This document shows positions 1 through 5,701 of a stretch of DNA of 5,701 nucleotides, piece by piece. The stretch is taken from positions 1-5,701 of the forward strand of contig JAUPLZ010000247.1 in NCBI GenBank assembly GCA_030836705.1, in the 5' to 3' direction. How positions within the stretch are numbered: the stretch's first letter is position 1; every line of letters starts with the position of its first letter. This stretch comes from Campylobacterota bacterium. GTDB lineage: Bacteria; Campylobacterota; Campylobacteria; Campylobacterales; SZUA-545. Both the position numbers and the translations under genes were made by a program. Under the pieces are notes generated by a model. That model did no database searches and was not told the origin of the DNA. It worked only from the letters and a program-made list of their open reading frames with translations.

Positions 1-1788
1 TGCCAAAAGCTCTTTTTCGTAGAGTTCTTTGTCCTGATTGCTCAGATTTGACTCCAGCACGCTGCTTAGGCTATGTCTTAAAAATCCTTCATTTTTTACC
101 AGCACAATAGAGTTTGCTTCACAAAGAAGCGCATTTGTTTTGTCATCCTTTAAAAGCGAATTTCCATAAGAGCTAAAATGTCCGCTATGTCCAATAAAAT
201 CAACAATGGTAGGCATCAAGTCAAGATGAGAAGCTACTCTTTTATCTACTGCGCCTGTTTCGTTTGGAATATAAATAAGAAGCGGGATTTGAAACTTTTT
301 GAGTATATTGTCGCTCTCGCCGCCAAGCGTATGATCAGCGGTAAAGATAAAAACACTATTTTCATACCAACTTGATTTTTTTGCTTCTTTCATAAATTCG
401 CCAAGTGCCCAATCGGAATAATAAAGCGTATTTAAAAACCCGTTTATGCCGTTTTCTTCATGCTCATACTTTAAAAACTTTTTAGGAAGTTTCGCATACG
501 GCACATGGGTCGTACCGGTAAAAAGATATGCAAAAAACGGCTCTTTTAGCTCGTTAAGCCTATCTTTTAAAAACATATAACTCTCATAATCCCAGCCAAA
601 CTTTGAAGCGCTTTTGTCTTCATAATCAAGCAAAATAGGCATATCTTCCATTCCGTAATAGTGCTTAAACCCCATCGACTCTGCAATCGCATCAATCCTA
701 AAAGAGCGCCTTTTTGAACTTTGAACAAAAATAGTCTCATATCCGTTTTGATTTGCGATGTCTGCTACTTTTGAGATATTAAACACCTCCAAACCTCTTC
801 CGATGCTAGGAAGCCCTGTAAAAGAGGGGATGGAAGTAAGCGTGGCTTGAATACCCTCTATGCTTCTTTGACCGGTGGCATAAAAATTAACAAACAATCT
901 GCCCTCTTTTGCAAGTGCATCGAAGTTTGGCGTTACGCCATATCCGCCGTTTTTGATGGCATCTACATATTTTGCGCTCCAACTCTCCATCAAAACAAAG
1001 ATTATATTTTTTTTGTCTATGTTTTTTGCGGCGGTTTTTTCATACAAAAACTCAGGATTTGGTCTGTTTTGTGCATCCAAAATCTCACTTATCTCTTCAT
1101 GCGAATAGTATTTTTTGGCTTCAAATTTGCCACTTTTTCTTGAGTAGTGATAAGCCGTAAATGCGCCGTTTAGCGTTAGATTGCCTTGCTTTGCGTTTGA
1201 GCTGCTAAAGCCGTCGATAACATTGATAGATTTTTGCGAAAACCCGCCTCTTACGCCGATAACAAACAAAACAAAAATCAACAAAAAAAGAGCAACGCTT
1301 CTTTTTTGCAAATCGATTTTTTCTACTATTTTAAAAACCGCTTTGTGTATAAAAAAAAGCACAACCGCAAAAATCGCTATAAAATACGGATACTGAAAAA
1401 CTATCATATCCACCAAAAAATCAAAATCATCAATAAGCAAAAGGAGTTCGTTTGAAAGATGTCTTTTTACATAGTTAAAATAGACAATATCGCCAAGCAA
1501 AATGGCAGAAAAAAAGAAAATCATCACGACTATCAAATATGTCCAAACCAAAACCCATTTTTTGTTTATATTTTTAATAGGTGCCATAATAAAAAGCATA
1601 GGAATAGCCAAAAAAGTTAAAAAAATAGAGATATCAAACCTAGCACCGTTAAAAAATGCGAAAAAAATCTCTTTTGCGCTTAGCTCACTAAAATAATCAA
1701 AATACGAAAAATAAAAAACTGCTCTAAAAAAAGTAAAAAGAAAAAGCGCAAAAAGAAATATAAAAAAACCGAACCGAGCTCTACTCAC
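1..1788 (-). CDS. LTA synthase/MdoB-like membrane sulfatase-fold phosphotransferase, 3' end cut off by the window
   Basis: Reading from GTG at 1788, the frame stays open for 596 codons to the left edge without a stop, so the C-terminus is missing but probably close. The N-terminal ~180 residues hold five hydrophobic segments (about 6-28, 50-69, 79-104, 128-148, 164-180). A periplasmic alkaline-phosphatase/sulfatase-like domain follows at about 260-540. Visible active-site candidates are Glu268 (VLMESW), Ser309 in GQRSIEG at the nucleophile position, Arg364, His428 (TTHVPY) and Asp485-His486 (TADHT). Their spacing matches the metal ligands and catalytic Thr of Staphylococcus LtaS as I recall it. 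SDWALGEF (458-465) and HLDLMPTIVDFIG (521-533) are also typical of the family. Known relatives move phosphoglycerol or phosphoethanolamine from a phospholipid to a glycan or lipid. A Gram-negative cell has no lipoteichoic acid, so the acceptor is unknown; LPS core or a periplasmic glycan is an inference from the neighbouring waaC. The start overlaps the waaC end by 8 bases, suggesting translational coupling; an in-frame TTG at 1791 is an alternative start. Confidence 0.88.
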   Translation of the reverse strand, partial: MSRARFGFFIFLFALFLFTFFRAVFYFSYFDYFSELSAKEIFFAFFNGARFDISIFLTFLAIPMLFIMAPIKNINKKWVLVWTYLIVVMIFFFSAILLGDIVYFNYVKRHLSNELLLLIDDFDFLVDMIVFQYPYFIAIFAVVLFFIHKAVFKIVEKIDLQKRSVALFLLIFVLFVIGVRGGFSQKSINVIDGFSSSNAKQGNLTLNGAFTAYHYSRKSGKFEAKKYYSHEEISEILDAQNRPNPEFLYEKTAAKNIDKKNIIFVLMESWSAKYVDAIKNGGYGVTPNFDALAKEGRLFVNFYATGQRSIEGIQATLTSIPSFTGLPSIGRGLEVFNISKVADIANQNGYETIFVQSSKRRSFRIDAIAESMGFKHYYGMEDMPILLDYEDKSASKFGWDYESYMFLKDRLNELKEPFFAYLFTGTTHVPYAKLPKKFLKYEHEENGINGFLNTLYYSDWALGEFMKEAKKSSWYENSVFIFTADHTLGGESDNILKKFQIPLLIYIPNETGAVDKRVASHLDLMPTIVDFIGHSGHFSSYGNSLLKDDKTNALLCEANSIVLVKNEGFLRHSLSSVLESNLSNQDKELYEKELLA

Positions 1789-2785
1789 CAATAAGCTCGC
1801 TTGCTAGTTTTGCTATCTCTTGCGGCAGTATGTTTTTGATACAAAAATCGTTTTTATCAAGATTGCTTGGGTCTATTTTTTTGCCTGAATCTATTGTCTT
1901 GTTTATATTTGTGGTCATGGTGTTTCTAAAGTACGGCGTAGGTCCAAAAATAGTAACAGACGGCACATTCAAAGCCCATGCCATATGCACAGGACCGGTA
2001 TCGGCGCCAATTACAAGCCGTGAGCTTGCTATAAATTCTATAAGCTCTTCAATAGTGAATTTTTTTGCCTTTACGGCGTATTTGGTGAGTTTTGCTATCT
2101 CGTTTGCCATTCTTTCTTCTTCTTCATTTCCCCACACAAGATAAGCATTTTTTTGCAGTTTTTCTAGCATTTGCGCCATCAATTCAGGCGGATATATTTT
2201 TGATTTCCACGAAGCGCCGACGACCACCGTTATTGGCTTTTCTTTTCCTTTTAAATACTCTTTTATGCTCTCTTTTGCTTTTTTATCGCTAAAAAGAAAC
2301 GGTTTTTTGTTTAAAATATCATCATTTGTTATTGTTGTATTTAGACTGTTTTCTACAAGCTTCACACCTCTTAAAATCACATTCAAATCATAAGGTATGC
2401 TAAATGATTTTTTATAAAAAAGTGTCGCTATCTTCTCTCTCGTAGAATTTTTATCAAACCCGTAGATGTTTTTGCCTATCATTTTTGCAACAAGCGCTGA
2501 TTTAAAAAGCCCTTGCATATCTATTATGTAATCATATGTGCCAAGGGATTTTAGAGTTTTTATGTTTTTCATCAAAAGCGAGAAGTTTTTGTTTTTTTTG
2601 ATTTTTTTTAGCGAAACGCTATAAACGCTATCAATATCCGGATTGTTTTTTAGAAGCGGTGCAAAAACATCTTCTACTATCCAATCGATTTTAGCCTTTG
2701 GAAACTCTCTTTTTATAAACTGCAAAACCAAACAAGCATGGATTATGTCTCCCATCGCAGAGAGTTTTACTATTGCTACTCTCAA
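1781..2785 (-). CDS. waaC: Lipopolysaccharide heptosyltransferase I (WaaC)
   Basis: This 334-residue protein has the usual length and layout of a GT-B family 9 glycosyltransferase. It transfers L-glycero-D-manno-heptose from ADP-heptose to Kdo of Kdo2-lipid A, the first heptose step of LPS inner-core assembly, on the cytoplasmic face of the inner membrane. The N-terminal Rossmann strand begins at once (RVAIVKLSAMGD), with Asp13 at the catalytic-base position. The C-terminal half holds GASWKSKIYPPE (190-201), where Lys196 probably matches the donor-phosphate Lys of E. coli WaaC. The family signature GADTGPVHMAWAL (260-272) includes Asp262, and IFGPTP follows at 279-284. The start codon is TTG: no ATG fits before the Rossmann strand, and AAAAGG sits 6 bases upstream. 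The gene begins 2 bases after the cyclase stop and overlaps the next gene by 8 bases. Residues 59-67 are encoded by two adjacent runs of eight A. Heptosyltransferase II (WaaF) is the main alternative; the MGD start, overall length and C-terminal motif fit WaaC better. Confidence 0.9.
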   Translation of the reverse strand: MRVAIVKLSAMGDIIHACLVLQFIKREFPKAKIDWIVEDVFAPLLKNNPDIDSVYSVSLKKIKKNKNFSLLMKNIKTLKSLGTYDYIIDMQGLFKSALVAKMIGKNIYGFDKNSTREKIATLFYKKSFSIPYDLNVILRGVKLVENSLNTTITNDDILNKKPFLFSDKKAKESIKEYLKGKEKPITVVVGASWKSKIYPPELMAQMLEKLQKNAYLVWGNEEEERMANEIAKLTKYAVKAKKFTIEELIEFIASSRLVIGADTGPVHMAWALNVPSVTIFGPTPYFRNTMTTNINKTIDSGKKIDPSNLDKNDFCIKNILPQEIAKLASELIGE

Positions 2786-2787
2786 TC

Positions 2788-5022
2788 TTAACCTTTTGTT
2801 GTATGAACAAAGACGCCGTTAAAGTCTTTTGGCGGAACTTCTATATAGTGTTCACATCTTTCTATATAAATATCATAAATAGCATTATTTGTCTTATCTT
2901 TTGACTCATTCATCTCTTTAAAAATCTTTAACGCCTCTTCAAATTTGGCACCTTTATAAAGCTCTATCGCATGATGATATAGTGCTAGCTCTTCATCAAG
3001 CTTAGCCCTTGGCACCTTATAAAGCGTCTCTTCAGGCGGCATATCTTCATCAAAGTCGTGTATTTGCCAAATCTCTATCGGCTCTTTTTTACCCTTAACC
3101 GTAACCAAATCTAAAAATCTATAAATATATGTGCCTTTTAGCTGTGCTTTTGTGAAGTTTGAAATATTGCATTTAGAGTTATAGTATTTACACAACGATT
3201 CAAGTCTTGAGCCTAGGTTAATAGGGTCGCCGATGCAAGTATAATCGCTTCTTCCGGTACTTCCCATCTCGCCAACGATTGCAACGCCCGTGTTTAAACC
3301 TATTCCTATGTCAATTATCGGCTTATTTGCAGCATCTGACATTTTTACTACATTAATAAACCTTGGATCTTCTCTTAGTTTGGCATTTAGGGCTTTTAGC
3401 GCATGAAGCTGTTTTAGGGTGGCTACGACCGCTTTATCGGCATGGTCCTCTACATCATTAGGAGCATTCCAGTACGACATGATGGCATCACCGATAAACT
3501 TATCAACCGTACCGCCGCTTTGGATTATAATCTCCGTCATCGGATCCATATATTCATTCATAAATTCAATAAGACTCTTTGGATTACCCATGGCTTCAGA
3601 AATATTCGTAAAGTTTCTTACATCAGAGAAAGAGATGGTAATCTCCCTTTCCGTTCCTGATAGCACATTTGAGTCCGGATTTTTTAATATGTCCTCCATA
3701 ACCGCAGGTGAAACTTTGCTTGCAAACTTGCCTTTTATCATGTTTTTTTGCTTTGTCTCTAAGAAGTAGCTTAAAACCATCGAGAGCATATAAACAGTTG
3801 TAGAAAGAAGCGCTATAACAAATAGTATGTTAAATGTAAGCCCCTCGTAAAATAACATATAGTAATTAAACGCAAAAAGCGCAGACACATAAACAGCCGC
3901 AACCAATAGCGACATAAAAGCACTTGTGTAGCCCAAAATAATCGCTAGAGTAATTCCCACAAAAAACATCATGGCAATATCAGCCGCAACTATCCAAGAC
4001 GGCTTAGATATAAAATCTCCGGTTAAAATATTGTCAATAACATTCGCATGAATCTCAACTCCAGGGTAAACATTGTCAAACGGCATAGCTCTAAGATCCA
4101 AAAGTCCGGCGGCTGAAGTACCCACAAGCACAAATTTTCCGGCAATCATAGCTGGGTCAAATGTACCGCTGTAAACATCCAAAGCCGAAATATAAGGAAA
4201 TGTAAAAGAAGGTCCGCGATAATTCACAAGAAGCCTTCCGTATCTGTCCGTAGGTACCGTAAGCTCGCCTGACTGGATATTTTCCACTCCGATATCCTCG
4301 GCATAGTTTACATAAACCTTGTTCGCTTCTGTGAGTATTCTTATCATCTCCATCGACAAAGAGGGATAGACAACGCCGTCATGCTTCATAACCAAAGGAA
4401 CGCTTCTAATTATCCCAGAATCATCATCGGGGATGGTATTAAAAAATCCGCTTGAATAGGCGTTTTCTTGAATAATCGGGATATTCAAAATTGCTCTATA
4501 AGGCTCTAAAATATACTCATTTTCCGGTTTGTTTTTTTCAATAAATATAGCCGGAATCATTGGGGTGCTTTCACTTGGAATTCCGTCATTTTCCATTTTA
4601 AAAACATATCCGGGAACTGTCGGCGTATTGGCTATGGTTTGCGCTAGAATCAAATCATAATCTTCAACTCCTTCAAGCGGATAGCCAAGCTCTCCTAATA
4701 TTTTTGCCGGATTCGAGTTGTCTCTTTCGGCGAAAACAATATCCAGACCGATAACTCCTGCTTCAGCGGTTGCTAGATTTTGCAAAACTTGAGCGAATTT
4801 CTTTCTCTGCCAAGGCCATTGACCCAACTCTTTTAAGCTTTTTTCATCGATATCAACTATCACAACATCTCCGCTTGTAGGTATCGGTCCTCTTAAAAGA
4901 AACATATAATCTCTTAATCTGTTGTCTATCGATTGAAACTGCGACGGAAGAAAAACATACAAAACCGACATCAAAAAAGCTATCGCAAAACCTACTAATA
5001 ACTGTATCTTCCATCGTTTCAT
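2788..5022 (-). CDS. CHASE2-domain class III adenylate cyclase
   Basis: This 744-residue protein makes cAMP from ATP in response to an unknown extracytoplasmic signal. Helix 1 (about 8-26) is followed by a CHASE2 sensor domain (about 30-335), recognised by VVIVDIDEKSL (53-63), DDDSGIIRSVPLV (199-211), FVLVGTSAAG (297-306) and PGVEIHANVIDNIL (320-333). Three transmembrane helices follow (about 343-363, 368-388, 396-419), then a cytoplasmic cyclase domain (about 455-655). The metal-binding Asp467 (FSDVRNFT) and Asp512 (KFIGDAIM) are present, as are Lys508 and Thr595 as the base-selecting pair and Asn602/Arg606 (NLGSR) for the transition state. The Lys/Thr pair points to ATP as substrate and to subclass IIIb. 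The last ~85 residues form a helical TPR-like tail (about 673-724) ending in PPKDFNGVFV, as is common in CHASE2 cyclases. The ATG has AAAGG 7 bases upstream. The gene lies 26 bases after recN and 2 bases before waaC, so it is probably co-transcribed. No residue known to be essential is missing. Confidence 0.93.
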   Translation of the reverse strand: MKRWKIQLLVGFAIAFLMSVLYVFLPSQFQSIDNRLRDYMFLLRGPIPTSGDVVIVDIDEKSLKELGQWPWQRKKFAQVLQNLATAEAGVIGLDIVFAERDNSNPAKILGELGYPLEGVEDYDLILAQTIANTPTVPGYVFKMENDGIPSESTPMIPAIFIEKNKPENEYILEPYRAILNIPIIQENAYSSGFFNTIPDDDSGIIRSVPLVMKHDGVVYPSLSMEMIRILTEANKVYVNYAEDIGVENIQSGELTVPTDRYGRLLVNYRGPSFTFPYISALDVYSGTFDPAMIAGKFVLVGTSAAGLLDLRAMPFDNVYPGVEIHANVIDNILTGDFISKPSWIVAADIAMMFFVGITLAIILGYTSAFMSLLVAAVYVSALFAFNYYMLFYEGLTFNILFVIALLSTTVYMLSMVLSYFLETKQKNMIKGKFASKVSPAVMEDILKNPDSNVLSGTEREITISFSDVRNFTNISEAMGNPKSLIEFMNEYMDPMTEIIIQSGGTVDKFIGDAIMSYWNAPNDVEDHADKAVVATLKQLHALKALNAKLREDPRFINVVKMSDAANKPIIDIGIGLNTGVAIVGEMGSTGRSDYTCIGDPINLGSRLESLCKYYNSKCNISNFTKAQLKGTYIYRFLDLVTVKGKKEPIEIWQIHDFDEDMPPEETLYKVPRAKLDEELALYHHAIELYKGAKFEEALKIFKEMNESKDKTNNAIYDIYIERCEHYIEVPPKDFNGVFVHTTKG
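2792..2797 (-). promoter_or_regulatory. Ribosome binding site deciding the TTG start of waaC
   Basis: AAAAGG lies 6 bases before TTG at 2785 and is inside the last codons of the cyclase gene, whose TAA stop (2790-2788) falls between the site and the start. It is the main evidence for the TTG start, since the next in-frame Met (residue 11) falls inside the MGD active-site motif. The ten bases AAAGGTTAAG recur exactly before the cyclase start (5034-5025). Confidence 0.65.
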
Positions 5023-5029
5023 CGCTTAA

Positions 5030-5034
5030 CCTTT
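5030..5034 (-). promoter_or_regulatory. Ribosome binding site of the CHASE2 adenylate cyclase
   Basis: AAAGG lies 7 bases before the ATG at 5022, inside the 26-base gap after recN. It supports this start over the ATG at 5014, which is in another frame. The gap (5023-5048) holds no hairpin or promoter-like pair of boxes that I can see, so the cyclase probably relies on transcription from upstream. Confidence 0.65.
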
Positions 5035-5048
5035 ATATTTTTTTAGAT

Positions 5049-5701
5049 TTACTCAAAAAGCTTTTTAGCATACAAAAGCGCTTCTTTTGTTATCTCTTCT
5101 TTGCTTACTATTCTTGCTATTTCAGCGATTCTCTCATCTTTTGAAAGCTCTTTTATTTGAGTGATTTCATTCTCTTTTTTTACAAGAAAATGCTTATCCG
5201 CCTTGCTTGTAAGCTGAGCTTGATGAGAGATGGCAAATATCTGAAAACGACTCGATAAAAACTTCAGCACATTAGCCACGCTCGCGGACTCTTCACCGCT
5301 TAAATTCGCATCAATCTCATCAAGAAAAAGCACTTGTGTATTTGACTTTGTATTAAACTTAACTTTTGCCGCCAAAAGCGCTAGTCTTGTTCTATTGAAC
5401 TCACCAGATGAGAGATTTTCTACACTATTTTTATTTATTTTAATGTCCAATCTATCAATCCCGCTCTCATCCATCTCTTTTGCTTCAAGCGTAAGTTTGG
5501 CTTTTGACATATAGAGCATTTCAAGATATTCGTTTATAGAATCTTCTAGGGTTTTTATATGATTTTTTCTTGTGCTTGAGAGTTCCTGCGCTTTTTTATC
5601 CATCAAGCTTTTTAGCTCGCTTATCTCTTTTTCTAGTTTTTCTTTATTTGTATCGATATCTTCATAGCTTTCCAGCTCTTTTATTTTTTTATTTTTATAC
5701 A
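5049..5701 (-). CDS. recN: DNA repair ATPase RecN, C-terminal part (5' end outside the window)
   Basis: The frame is open to the right edge and gives the last 216 residues of a protein that is normally about 500-550 long; the Walker A half lies outside. RecN is a cytoplasmic SMC-like ATPase acting in recombinational repair of double-strand breaks. The visible part begins with a Lys/Glu-rich coiled-coil arm (about residues 1-75 of the fragment). The C-terminal ATPase lobe follows: ABC signature LSSGEFNR (5414-5391), Walker B LFLDEID (about 5330-5310), then a D-loop-like stretch (NLSGEE) and the H-loop ISHQAQL. The order signature, Walker B, SHQAQ, then a short tail of ~58 residues fits RecN rather than RecF or SMC. 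The signature reads LSSGE instead of the usual (L/A)SGGE. An internal TTG-ATG at 5606-5601 could be mistaken for a start, but the frame continues upstream as coiled coil. The stop is TAA at 5051-5049. Confidence 0.88.
   Translation of the reverse strand, partial: YKNKKIKELESYEDIDTNKEKLEKEISELKSLMDKKAQELSSTRKNHIKTLEDSINEYLEMLYMSKAKLTLEAKEMDESGIDRLDIKINKNSVENLSSGEFNRTRLALLAAKVKFNTKSNTQVLFLDEIDANLSGEESASVANVLKFLSSRFQIFAISHQAQLTSKADKHFLVKKENEITQIKELSKDERIAEIARIVSKEEITKEALLYAKKLFE

Noticed and set aside
847..1143. 98-codon plus-strand ORF
   Set aside because: It lies antisense to the continuous 596-codon transferase frame, its translation is rich in Phe/Cys without any recognisable motif, and it has no convincing ribosome site.
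1..1788. Possible gene-free or broken region, because only small plus-strand ORFs are complete here
   Set aside because: Translating the minus strand gives one uninterrupted frame with family motifs throughout; it only lacks a stop because it leaves the window.
1830..2144. 104-codon plus-strand ORF
   Set aside because: It is antisense to the conserved C-terminal half of WaaC; no motif or ribosome site supports it.
3419..3769. 116-codon plus-strand ORF
   Set aside because: It is antisense to the conserved cyclase catalytic domain, whose motifs are intact; this is a frame shadow.
5023..5048. Terminator or promoter between recN and the cyclase
   Set aside because: The 26 bases contain no inverted repeat followed by a T run and are too short for a promoter plus leader; only a ribosome binding site is visible.
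5049..5606. Complete 185-residue ATPase starting at 5606
   Set aside because: The frame stays open upstream to the window edge as coiled coil, and the fragment lacks Walker A, so it is the end of RecN and not a separate small gene.

Overview
The window is an AT-rich, almost gapless stretch in which all four genes lie on the minus strand. Transcription runs from high to low coordinates: recN (3' part), a CHASE2 adenylate cyclase, waaC, then an LtaS/MdoB-like membrane sulfatase-fold transferase that runs off the left edge. The only non-coding DNA is 26 bases between recN and the cyclase and 2 bases between the cyclase and waaC. The last two genes overlap by 8 bases. This is the layout of one co-transcribed unit, with no internal promoter or terminator that I can see.

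The coding style (heavy AAA, TTT, ATA and AGC use, Lys/Ile/Phe-rich proteins) and the gene content (LPS heptosyltransferase I plus a CHASE2 class III cyclase next to recN) suggest a Gram-negative member of the Campylobacterota, with a Sulfurimonas-like environmental lineage most likely. That assignment is inference from style and content; no rRNA or marker comparison was possible.

Region by region (minus strand, in transcription order): 5701-5049 is the C-terminal 216 residues of the DNA-repair ATPase RecN. 5022-2788 is a 744-residue membrane sensor, with an extracytoplasmic CHASE2 domain, three transmembrane helices, a class III cyclase domain with intact catalytic residues and a short TPR-like tail. 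2785-1781 is heptosyltransferase I (WaaC), which adds the first heptose to Kdo in the LPS inner core; it starts at TTG. 1788-1 is a 596-codon, 3'-truncated membrane protein with five N-terminal helices and a periplasmic LTA-synthase/phosphoglycerol-transferase-like domain. It has no stop codon inside the window.

Functionally, the last two genes both concern the cell envelope (LPS core building, and probably transfer of a phospholipid-derived headgroup onto an envelope glycan or lipid). The cyclase would convert an extracytoplasmic signal into cAMP. No clear functional link from recN to the rest is visible beyond co-transcription. I found no RNA genes, mobile elements, CRISPR arrays or large repeats. 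I regard this as a mostly ordinary housekeeping/envelope region with a few points worth a second look.
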